DNA of 64,000 bases from Erythroxylum novogranatense (taxonomy: Eukaryota > Streptophyta > Magnoliopsida > Malpighiales > Erythroxylaceae), in assembly GCA_029891385.1 (NCBI GenBank), contig CM057228.1, forward strand, positions 70,323,523-70,387,522, written 5' to 3'. Positions 45,256 to 56,369 of the stretch are shown one piece after another (within the stretch, counting starts at the first letter, position 1; every line of letters begins with the position of its first letter). A model generated the notes under the pieces. The model saw nothing but the letters and a program-made list of their open reading frames with translations. It was not told where the DNA came from and did no database searches. Made by a program: the position numbers and the translations under genes.

Positions 45256-46165
45256 TGATACAGAAACCCCAAGAAAACAAGGTTCTTAAAACCCTTTAAT
45301 CCTATTGAATCAAAACCCCAATCTTTCTATCATAAGAACATAGTAGTTCAAATCCCAATTATACAAAATTGAGACCTAAACCTAAAGAAAACAGAAGAAT
45401 TGAACACGTCACAAGTGATTACCTTGATAAGTGATGCAATCTTTGAAGTAACAATAAGAAGAACACACCTTTCTTGAAAAGAATATCTCTCAATTTTTTT
45501 AATCAACCAAATTTGATATTTACAAGGATAAAATAAGGTATTTATACCCTTGCCCATGTCCTAAACCTAAAAGGAATAGGTAACAAGACCCTTTAATGAT
45601 AAAACAAGCCTAATCCTAACTAGTTTAGGAGTTTATAGCCCAATAATGCAATCTGATCCCAATCCACTTAGGATTAGGCTAAACTAACTTAAATAAGACC
45701 AGAATAACTTAAATAAACCTAAGGGGGTAGATGGGCCTAGTGAATCACTCTACTTAGGCCCTATGCTTAGTTGTTCAAAACTAGCTTTAAATAAACTAAG
45801 GCAAGTACTAATAAATACCCAGCCCATAACAAGTCTCTTTGGGCCTAATAAACAAATGATAAATAACAAGGCCAATGTATTAAAATAAGTCCATAAGAAT
45901 AATTGAACTTGTCTTGAAATTTGGCTAAGTATTAGCCCCTCCACTTGCCCTCTCTAGAAGAATCACAAGCTTGACTACTCCATTTGAATTCTCCATGGAT
46001 GGTTCGGTCTTGTCATCAAGGTGAGATAAAATGTGACTTTGAACAAACCCTTGAAATGCTTGCTTAAGCCTTGCTGCACGTTGCCTTGTAATAGGTCCAC
46101 TTGGCAAAGTAAGCTTGTCTTGGCGTGTTGCACCTTGATCTCCATTGCCATGGCTTCTTGAATCA
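45256..46165 (-). repeat. 5' LTR of the deleted gypsy element
   Basis: 910 bp. TATA box GGTATAAATACC is at about 45535-45548 (minus strand). The last ~480 bp match 43165-43640. The first part contains an open frame (46175-45925) with GPITRQRAARLKQAFQGFVQ, which resembles the C-terminal tail of plant gypsy pol and so may be a captured pol end in the LTR. Confidence 0.75.
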
Positions 46166-46170
46166 AAAAG

Positions 46171-48615
46171 TTCAATTTATTTTAATAAATAATTAATTAT
46201 TTATTTTGTTATTAATCAATAATATACTTAAGTTATGCTTGTGACTTCTATAATAATAATATTTTATTTTATTTTAAGTAATGAATAAATTAATTATTTT
46301 GTTACTAATTAATAATATATTATAATTAGCTAATTAATTTTATATATAATATATTTAATAAAAGAAAAAAGAATAATTCTATTTAATTGATTAAAGAATA
46401 AATTAATTATATTAATAAAATATATATACTTAATTAATTATTTATTTAATTAAAATTTTATAAAATTATATAGGTGTTAAGTGACTATAAAAGAAGATAA
46501 CATGCATAGCATGGTAGTCACGCCAATGAATATTAAGTCATGGGTGTGACTACTTACCTATATATGTACATAATATATAAATCATTATTAATTATAACCA
46601 AATAAGATTAATTGTTAATGATTAAGAATTAATTGAAAATAAAGTATAATTTAATAAATCTTTAGTTTATTATTTTCAAATAACAATTATTAATCAAGTA
46701 TCACATTTTCATAAATCAATTCATTAATTATATTTTAACTAACGATAATATTTTAATTATATGAAATTATATTTCAATTTGCTAAATAGTTATAATTAAT
46801 ATTAATTAAAGATATTTTAAGAATATGTCATTAGAAAATGGGAAAAACATTTCAGGCATTAATAATAACATAAGTAATATTTACGTGTTAATAATTGATA
46901 ATTAATTAAATAGTTAATAAGATTTCAACAAATCAATTATTTAATTATATATTAATTATTTTGATTTATATTTTAATTAATTTTATTTAATTAAGGAATT
47001 ATAAAATAGATCTTTTCATAGGCGTGACACTTAAGTCATGTATGTGACTCCTATAATAGTAAAAGTTTATTTATTTTAAATAAATAAACAATTAACTTTT
47101 GTTATTAATTAATAATATAAATAAGTCACTTTGTGACTCCTATAATAATAAAACTTTATTTTATTTTAAGTAGGTAATTAATTAATTAATTTGTTAATAA
47201 TTAATAATATATTATAATTAGTCAATTAATTTTATATATAATATATTTAATAAAATGAAAATTAAGCACTAATTCTATATAATTAGTTAAAGAATAAATT
47301 AATTATATTTTAATAAATCAATACTTAATTAATTATTTATTTAGTAAAATGTTATAAAATTATACATGTGTTAATTGCTTGTAAAAAGAAAATAACATGC
47401 ACGACATGGTAGTCACGCCTAAGAATATTAAGTCACACGCATGACTACTTACCTATATATCTACTTCAATTAATTAATAATATATTAATCATTATTAATT
47501 ATAACTAAATAAGATTAATAGTTAATGATTAATAATTAATTTATAAATAAATTATAATTTAACAAATCATTTAATTTACTATATTCTAATTACCATCATT
47601 AATCAAGCATCACATTTTCATAAATCAATTAAATAATTATATTTTAACTAACTGTTAATATTTTAATTACATGAAACTATAATTTAATTTACTAAATAGT
47701 TATAATCAAATTAATTAAAGATATTTTAAGAATATGTAATTACAAATGGGGAAAAATATTTCAAACGCATTAATAATAACATAAGTAATATTTACATGTT
47801 AATTAATAAGATTTCAATAAATCAGTTATTTAATTATATATTGATTATTATGAATTATATTATTATTAATTTTATTTAATTAAAAATTAAAAGTAGATCT
47901 TTTCACAAAGTGACACTTAAGTTACGTTCGTGACTCCTATATTAGTAAAAGTTTATTTTATATTAAATAAATAATCAATTAATTATTTTATGTAATTAAT
48001 CAATTATATATTTTGTTATTAATTAATAATATATTATATTTTTTAATTAATTATATATATTATATTTAATAAAATGAAAATATAAGCACTAATTCTATTT
48101 AATTAACTAAAGAATAAATTAATTATATTTTAATAAATCAATACTTATTGAATTGATTATTTAACAAAAATGTTATAAAATTATGTAATTGTTAATTGCA
48201 CGTAAAAAGAAAATAGCATGTACGACATGGCGGTCACTCCTGTGAATATTAAGTCACAGTGTGACTACTTACCTATATATATATGCATCAATTAATTAAT
48301 AATGCATTAGTCATTTTAATTATACTGAATAAGATTAACAATTAATGATTAATAATTAATTTATAAATAAAGTATAATTTGATAAATGATTTAATTTATT
48401 ATATTCTAATTACCATTATTAATTAAGTATCACAATTTCATAAATCAATTAATTAATCATATTTTAACTAACTAATAGTATTTTAATTATATGAAATTAT
48501 ATTTCAATTTGTTAAATAGTAATAATTATATTAATTAAAGATATTTTAAGAATATGCAATTAGAAAATGGGGAAAACATTTTAGATGCATTAATAATAAC
48601 ATAAGTAATATCTAC
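46171..48615 (+). repeat. ~0.9-kb hairpin satellite, forward orientation
   Basis: Anchors GACTACTTACC at 46548, 47443 and 48263 (spacing 895 and 820). Excluding the gypsy insertion, the spacing from 42642 to 46548 is 900 bp. Each unit has the same dyads as before; for example GTCACGCC and GTGACTAC arms at 46517-46552. Confidence 0.85.
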
Positions 48616-49871
48616 GTATGACTTAATATTCATAGGCATGACTACCATGTCGGGAAGTTATGTTCTTTTTACAAGCAATTATCACCTATATAATTTTATA
48701 ACATTTGTTATTAAATAATTCATTAATTAAGTATTGATTTTTAAAATATAATTAATTTTTCTTTAACTAATTAAATATAACTCGTATGATATTTTCATTT
48801 TATTAAATATAATATATATAAAATTAAATGGATAATTATAATATATTATTAATTGCCTAATTACTTAAAATAAAATAAAATTTATTATTATAGGAGTCAC
48901 AGGTGACTTAAGTATATTATTGGCTTATAACGAAGTAATTAATTGATTATTTAATTAAAATAAAATAAACTTTTACTATTATAGGTATCACAGAGGTAAC
49001 TTAAGCGTCACGCCTGTGAAAAGATCTATTTTAATTCCTTAATTAAATAAAATTAATTAAAATATAATTCATAATAATCAATATATAATTAAATAATTGA
49101 TTTATTCAAAACTTATTAATTAATTAATCAATTAATGATTATTAACACGTAATTATTTCTTATGTTATTATTAAAGCATCTAAAACAATTTTCCTTTTTA
49201 ATTACATATTTTAAAATATCTTTAATTAATTCAATTCAATTATTTAGTAAATGAAAATATAATTTCATGTAATTAAAATATTATGAGTTAGTTAAAATTT
49301 AATTAATTAATTGATTTATGAAAATGTGATGCTTGATTGATAATGGTAATTAGAATATAATAAATTAAATGATTTATTAAATTATACTCTATTTGTAAAT
49401 TAATTATTAATCACTAACTTTTGATCATATTCAGTTATAATTAATAATGATAAATAAATAAATATATATATATATATATATATAAGTAAGTAAAGTCGTC
49501 AGTGACTTAATATTCATAGGCGTGACTATTTAATATTCACAGTGTGACTACCATGTCGCAAGTTATTTTCTTTTACAAGCAATTAATAACTATATAATTT
49601 TCTAACATTTTGTTAAATAATTAACTAATTAAGTATTGATTTCTTAAAATATAATTAATTTATTCTTTAATTAACTAAATAGAATTAGTGCTTATTTTTC
49701 ATTTTGTTAAATCTAAAATATATAAAATTAATTGACTAATTATAATATATTATTAATTAATATATATTAATTTTTTAACATTTTTATTAAATAATTAGAA
49801 AATTAAGTATTGATTTATTAAACTATAATTAATTTATTCTTTAATTAATTAAATAGAATTAGTGCTTATAT
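48616..49871 (-). repeat. Hairpin satellite, inverted orientation
   Basis: At about 48612-48620 the forward unit (TAATAACATAAGTAATATCTAC) stops and reverse-complement units begin with TATGACTTAATATTCATAGG and CATGACTACCATGTCGGG. A TA run (49463-49484) lies before the next reversed dyad. Confidence 0.8.
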
Positions 49872-50484
49872 CAATGTTATGATTACTGCATTGGGACTTG
49901 GTACCGGATTGGGCTCGAACTTAACTAAGATCGAATCCTATTTACATCAAACTGCTTTGGGATATTTTTAAATTTATAAAATAGTCCCTAAACTTTTAAA
50001 ATTGCAAAATAGTCCATATTGATATATTATACAACTGTATCAGTATACTTTACCGCTTTCATCGCTTACATCAACCATACTTTAAAAATCTTAATAATAA
50101 ATAATAATGACAATTAATTTGAAATAACAATAATTTTAAATATTTTACATATAAATAATAACCACAATTAATATAAATAAAGACAATCATCATCATACAA
50201 TTATAAAACTAAGAATAATACAAAGCATTTAAAATATTACAATCATACAATTTCATCATTATAATAAATAATATTACATATTTACATCAAAAGATTCAAA
50301 ACATCCGATAAAAGAACAATAACTCATTACAAAAGGTTGATGACGAATAAGCAATCAAGTACAAGTTGAACTGAAAAATATATTACATTTACGTTACATA
50401 CATATAATTTAACATAAACATCAATGATCAAATACAAGTAAAATTAAAAGAAGAGGAAAATAAAACACCAAGTTCAATCGTCAA

Positions 50485-52890
50485 ATGGCGGATACCGCAT
50501 TGAATCAAGATCGACCCCATCGATCATTTGGTACAAAATCCTCATCATTGAGAGGAGCTTCATCATCATCATCATTCAAATTTAATGCACCAAATGACAT
50601 GTCAATGCTTTCCCATCCAAGATCATCTTCCACATTCAAATCACTCACATCAACCAAATTGGGTTCTTGAAACCCAATCCGCCAAAATATCCATATTATC
50701 AATCGTAATTGGATCATTTGAAGAACTTGTGCTACTAAGAGTCCTAGTAAATAATTACATTTAATTATTAAAAATATAAGAAATTATATAAAATTAATAA
50801 TGAAAATAATGAAAATAACATACCTTTCCAAGCTTTAAATTGTAACGAACAAAACCAAATCATTCAACCTCTTATGCTCCAATCTATTCCTTTTCTTGGA
50901 ATGGATAAATTCAAATGTGCTCCAGCTTGTTCACACCCATTGCACTCACACATTGACTTAAAATTGAATCGCAAACTTTCTCAAATCTGGAACACCACAT
51001 CCAAAAGATCCCACCAAGCAACTGCAAGTTATAAGAAAACAAAAGTAGTGTTATAAACAAAATAAAGTGATAAATAAATTTCAACAAATAAGAAATAGGA
51101 AATAAGTAATACCTGGAGAAAGAAGTCCTCTTTGTTGAATAGCGACCGACATTCCAAAATCTCCATAAGAGTACTTATAAGCCTCCATTTGTGTGGTTAA
51201 AGCAATTTGCATTGAGTCATGAGGAACAATTGTTGTAATTGTCAAAAGCATTCCTCTACTAACTTCAGCTTGCTTTTCAACATCCAATCTAAAATACACA
51301 CCGGATTCAAAATGCCCGCTACAAACAATGGAGAAGAAAGTTGTCTTCTCCTTCTCTCATTAATGATTGAGATATATGGCTCGTATAAAGAAGGCTTATG
51401 TTTCAGATTGGCCTTGATTGCTTCCGTTGCTCTCTCCATAGCATCAAAAATATAACCCATTGTTGGCTTTTCTTCACTATCAGCCAACCGAAGCACCCTC
51501 ACCAAAGGCTCACAAACCCGGATAATGAATTGAGATGCCGACCAAAATTCCCTATCTTCCAGTATGATACTACAAACCTCCATTCCAGCATTAGACCTAG
51601 CATGCTGAGAGGTTACCCACTTATCACTTGTAAACATTTGCCTTAACTCCTTCCTCAACAACAAAAAAGACTGAAGTGATAAGAAATTTGTTGCAAATCT
51701 TGTCACAGCAGGACGACACAAATTCCTACCATTGGTAAAATCCCTTCTCATCAAATTTAAAACCCATGCACGATTATAAATAAATTTTGTCACCTTTTTG
51801 CCTTCTCGCATGGTCTCATCAAAACAGAAAATACCTAGGATTTCCTATATCCTCCAAGATTAAGTCAATGCAATGCAACACAAGGAGTCCAAAAATGACT
51901 TATAGGTATTCGCAACCTCATCCTCGTCGCTTATAAGCGGAATCATTGTCGATAATAAACCGAACTATGTTTTCCACCCTACTTCATTCACAACTTGATC
52001 AAATATCCCAAACAAATTATCAGATTTCTAATAAGGCCGATACATCAATCGATTTTAAAAACATAGAGCCATTAAAACAATAAACCAAAAAATTTATGAT
52101 AGGCTCTTGTCTCCTATTCGTCCAACCATCACACATAATCGAGCATCCATTAATACCCCAATTCGCTCTTCTTTCAGCCAAATAAGCTCTCATTTCGCAT
52201 ACAAGACAACTCAAAAGTTTACCTCTTAAGTCATCAACCGATGGCCCTTTGTATCTGGACCATAAGAGGCTATGGCATCTATCATAGGTTGATAATAATA
52301 TGATTGAGAAGCATTAAATGACGAACTCAGATCATACCACCATCCGCTAACGCCATATCCACATTGTGAGCCGCATCTCTTGTCTGCATTGCACTACGAA
52401 TTGAAGGTTGGGCTCCTGGAGTTGTTCGTGGTGCAAAGAAACCAGATGGCTGCCTTCTTCTCTTCCTCATTTCAGATTCTGCAGGATCCTGAGGCTGAGA
52501 TGGAACACTAGCAGTACCACTACCACTACCACTACCACTACCACCTTCAAAATCTCCATAATCACCACGAAAACCGGGAAATGAACTTCCACTACCAATT
52601 TCAAGATTCAATCTTCCCCTTCTATCTTTCTCAAATTGATGTTCCTCAAGAATGTTTTCATTTGCCACTTCACATCATGACTTACTTTTTACATGGTTCC
52701 ACATCTCCTTTAACTCCAATAAATGCCTCTTCAATCGAAAGTGATTCCTCCACCTTTCAAATGCTTGTTACAAAACAAGCAAATGGTATGATTCTTTTGA
52801 CCAGAACCACACTAGCATGAGCCCAAGTTGGATCATCAGATCTTCTGAACTAAGTTGATCAGGAGTATTTGAACTTCCTTCCATTTATCT
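50485..52890 (-). pseudogene. hAT transposase, BED zinc finger and DUF659 type
   Basis: Minus strand, in order: a start-like MEGSSNTPDQLSSEDL (about 52885); a frameshifted BED finger with DDPTWAHASV, CLFCNKHLK and ITFRLKRHL (about 52845-52690); a linker with Gly/Ser repeats (52668-52327); DUF659-type INGCSIMCDGWTNRRQEPII (about 52155-52095). A core follows (51811-51242) with TKFIYNRAWVLNLMRRDFT, RPAVTRFATNFLSLQSFLL and ASQFIIRVCEPLVRVLRLAD. An exon border is likely near 51115. The dimerisation region has WWDLFGCGVPDLRKFAI and HSKKRNRLEHKRLNDL (about 51015-50835), then a donor GTATG. The acidic C-terminus ends at 50485. Several stops and shifts: no longer active. Confidence 0.85.
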
Positions 52891-52960
52891 GTACACCAAA
52901 ATAAATAACATATAATTTCAGTACATAATGACAATATGCACAAAGCTAACAATCCAAAAC

Positions 52961-54560
52961 ATTCAATTCAATCCAATCCAATCCAATCCAATCCAATTCA
53001 ATTCAATCAAATTCAATTCAATTCAATTCAATCCAATCAAATCCAATTCAATCCAATTCAATTCAATCCAATCCAATTCCAATTCCATTCATTCCATTCA
53101 ATTCCAATTCAATCCAATCCAATCCAATCCAATCCAATCAAATTCAATTCAATTCAATTCAATTTAACTCAACTCAATTCAATTCAATTCAATTCAATCC
53201 AATCCAATCCAATCCAATTCAATTCAATCAAATTCAATTCAATATAATCCAATTCAATTCAATCAAATTCAATTCAATCTAATCCAATTCAATTCAATCA
53301 AATCCAATCCAATTCAATTCAATTCAACTCAATTCAATTCCAATTCCAATTATAATGCAATTCCAATTCAATTCCATTCCATTTCATTCAATTTCAATCC
53401 AATTCAATTCAATCCAATCCAATTCAATCCAATCCAATCCAATCAAATTCAATTCAATTCAATCCAATCCAATCCAAATCAATTCAATCCAATTCAATAT
53501 AATCCAATCCAATCCAATCCAATTGGATTCAATCCAATCTAATTTAATTCAATTCAATCCAATCCAATCCAATTCAATTCAATCAAATCCAATCCAATCC
53601 AAATCGATCCAATCCAATTCAATCTAATCCAATTCAATTCCATTCTAATTCAATTCTATTCCAATTCAATTCCAATTCAATTCAATTACATTTAATTCAA
53701 TTCCATTCCAATTCAATTCAATTCAATTCAATATAATCCAATCCAATTCAATTCAATCAAATCCAATCCAATCAAATTCAATTCAATCCAATCAAAATCA
53801 ATTCAATCCAATTCAATCTAATCCAATTCAATTCAATCCAATTCAATTCAATCTAATCCAATTCAATCTAATCCAATTCAATCCAATTGGATTCAATCCA
53901 ATTGGATTCAATCCAATCTAATTTAATTCAATTCAATTCAATCCAATCCAATTCAATTCAATCAAATCAAATCCAATCCAATCCAATCCAATCCAATCCA
54001 ATCCAATTCAATCCAATCAAATCCAATCAAATCCAATTCAATTCAATTCAATTCCAATTCAATTCAATTCCAATTCATTTCCAATTCAATTCCATTCCAA
54101 TTAAATTCCATTCCAATTCAATTCCATTCAAATTCAATTCAATTCTAATTCCATTCCATTCCAATTCAATTCTATTCAAATTCAATTCAATTCAATTCAA
54201 CTCCAATCCAATTCCAATTCAATTCCAATTTCAATTCAATTCAATTCCAATTCCATTCAAAACATACTCCAATCCTAACAATTACAAAACATTCATAATT
54301 CCATTTACATTCAATCAATCTAATCCAATTCAATCCAATTCAAATCCAAATCCAAATTCCAATTCCATTCATTCCATTCCATTCAATTTCATTTCAATTC
54401 CATTCCAATTCTATTCAATTCCATTCTAATTCAATTCTATTCCAATTCAATTCCAATTCAATTCAATTACATTTAATTCAATTCAATTCCAATTCAATTC
54501 AATCCAAATTCATTTCATTCCATTCCAATTCCAATTCCATTCATTCCAATTCCATCCACT
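52961..54560 (+). repeat. 1.6-kb CCAAT/TCAAT pentamer array
   Basis: Nearly unbroken 5-bp units, mostly CCAAT and TCAAT (as AATCC/AATTC), with later TTCCA and TTCAA variants. The array is purest at 52961-53330 and looser after about 54040. It lies just upstream (about 70 bp) of the minus-strand transposase start, so relative to that gene it reads ATTGG/ATTGA, the inverse CCAAT box. All frames that avoid stops give the same short-period Gln/Ser/Asn/Ile/Phe peptide; it is not a gene. Confidence 0.95.
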
Positions 54561-55259
54561 CTAATTCTATAATTTTATACTTAACTAATTATTTATCAAA
54601 ATTCAATACCCAAATATTAAAATTAATAACCAATTAACAAATATAAAAATGTGTCAATTAATAATTATCAATTTTAATTATCAATTTATCAATTTTACAT
54701 TTAATTATTAATTTCACATTTAATCAATTAATTGTCAATTGTTCAATTTAGTTTAACTGTTGTTTTGATTTTAATTATCAAACTCAATTTCAAATTTCAA
54801 ACTCAATTTCATAAACTCAATCAAAACAACCGAAATGGGATTCAATTCAACTCAATTTCAGAAACTCAATTCACATACTCAATTTCACAATTTCAAACTC
54901 AATTATCAACCTTAATTTTACAAGCTCAATTTTACAAACACAATCAATCCAATTCAACCTTCAAGCCTTCACAAACTCAATTTCACATTTTGGATTCTCC
55001 CAATCAAACCTTCCTCCGATTTCAAATCAACTTATTTTTCCCAATCAAATGTTCATCCAAATCAACCTCACAAGTTACAAGTCACAACCTCTACCATTTT
55101 CGGATTTTCCCAATTCTACCATTTTTTCCCTCATTCTCGTGAAACAACTCAACAACCACAACAAATTTGCACAAACTCAACAACACCTACGAATCTAGGA
55201 TCACACAAAGAATCAACAACAATATTTCTAAAAATCATACACAAAGTCAAAACATACAC

Positions 55260-55620
55260 CCAAAACAATCGGGTCTTAGTGATGGATGGTGGTCTTTCTT
55301 GAATCTTTTGGTGGTCGTGCAGTCTTTGGCCACGACCACGAGGGCGGAGGAGCGAGGCGGCAATGAGCGACGACAATGGCGAGGAGGAGGAGCAGATGCA
55401 GACCAGAGGAGCGACGACCAAATCCGAGGAGGAAGGAGGAGTGGAGGACCAGATCCGACGATGGCGACACCAGATCCGACGATGGAGGAGCAGCAACGAC
55501 GACACGGAGGAGCAACGGCCGAGCGGTGACGAGAGGGAGGAGAGAGTGATACCGAGCGAAGAAGAAGAGAAGAAGTCGGGTTGGGTGGGTGGGTGTGCAA
55601 GTTGGGTAGGTTTTAGGTTT
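55260..55620 (-). other. GC-rich leader near the right end of the hAT element
   Basis: An abrupt GC-rich stretch with repeated ATCCGACGATGG and GACGACGG-like phrases in an AT-rich window. Frames on both strands are open but of low complexity (Pro/Ser/Arg or Glu/Gly-rich). It may be the 5' untranslated/promoter CpG-rich end of the hAT transcript or a captured gene piece; I cannot tell. Confidence 0.4.
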
Positions 55621-55835
55621 TAATTTTTTTTTGCAATTTCGTCCCTAGACATTTTAATTTTTACGAAACGGTCCCTAAAGTTTTAGGTATTATGATCGCG
55701 GTCAATCGAAAATCGATCTGCGAGGCCAAGTATCGACACCGGTACTTCTAAGGTCGTTAGATGCGGGTCCGTAGGAACGGAACGTTCTAAATTGCATACT
55801 GCGATTTGAACAGTATCCGTATCACCGGCTTATAT

Positions 55836-56369
55836 TTTTCATTTTATTAAATACAAAATATATAAATTAATTGACTAATTATAATATATTATTAATTAAT
55901 AACAAAATAATAAATTACTTAAAATAAAATAAAATATTATTGTTATTGAGTCACAATCGTGACTTAAATGTCACGCCTATGAAGATCTATTTTTAATATC
56001 CTTAATTAAATGAAATCAATTAAAATGTAATTCATAATAATCAATATATAATTAAATAATTGATTTATTGAAACCTAATTAATTAATTAATTATTGATTA
56101 TTAACACGTAATTATTACTTATGTTACTATTAATGCGTTAGAAGTATTTTGCCCTTTTTAATTACATATTCTTAAAATATCTTTCATTAATTTAATTATA
56201 ACAATTCAAGAAATCAAAATATAATTTCATGTAATTAAAATATTATGAGTTAGTTAAAATATAATTAATTAATTAATTTTGAAAATGTGATACTTGATTA
56301 ATAATGGTAATTAGAATATAATAAATTAAACGATTTATTAAATTATACTTTATTAATAAATTAATTATT
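55836..56369 (-). repeat. Hairpin satellite, inverted orientation
   Basis: Continues the unit broken by the hAT insertion. It includes GAGTCACAATCGTGACTTAA and ATGTCACGCCTATGAAGATC. Confidence 0.8.

Larger units (their letters stand above)
43165..46165 (-). mobile_element. Deleted Ty3/gypsy element inserted in the satellite
   Basis: Flanked by AAAAG at 43160-43164 and 46166-46170; removing it and one copy restores the satellite phrase GTAAAAGTT. On the minus strand: 5' LTR 46165-45256 (910 bp, TGATTC...GTATCA), primer site, leader, gag to about 43650, then directly a 3' LTR lacking its first ~430 bp (43640-43165). All of pol is gone, so an internal deletion joined gag to the middle of the LTR. 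Confidence 0.8.
49872..55827 (-). mobile_element. hAT transposon carrying a long pentamer array
   Basis: Flanked by the 8-bp direct repeat GCTTATAT (49864-49871 and 55828-55835), the size made by hAT transposases. Ends CAATGTTATGATTACTG and, read from the other side, CGGTGATACGGATACTG match at 11 of 17 positions, a decayed terminal inverted repeat. The minus strand holds a broken BED/DUF659/hAT-dimerisation transposase (52890-50485). Between the transposase start and the right end lie 1.6 kb of CCAAT/TCAAT pentamers, an A+C-rich stretch (54561-55260) and a GC-rich leader. 49872-50484 holds no gene. Removing the element restores the reversed satellite. Confidence 0.85.

Noticed and set aside
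52928..54429. Long open frames (for example 53887-54429 plus) with Gln/Ser/Asn repeats
   Set aside because: They follow from a 5-bp repeat without stop codons; the same peptide appears in several frames. Not a gene.
55149..55623. Pro/Ser-rich and Glu-rich open frames near the right end of the hAT element
   Set aside because: Both strands are open, low complexity, no domain. Recorded as a GC-rich leader only.
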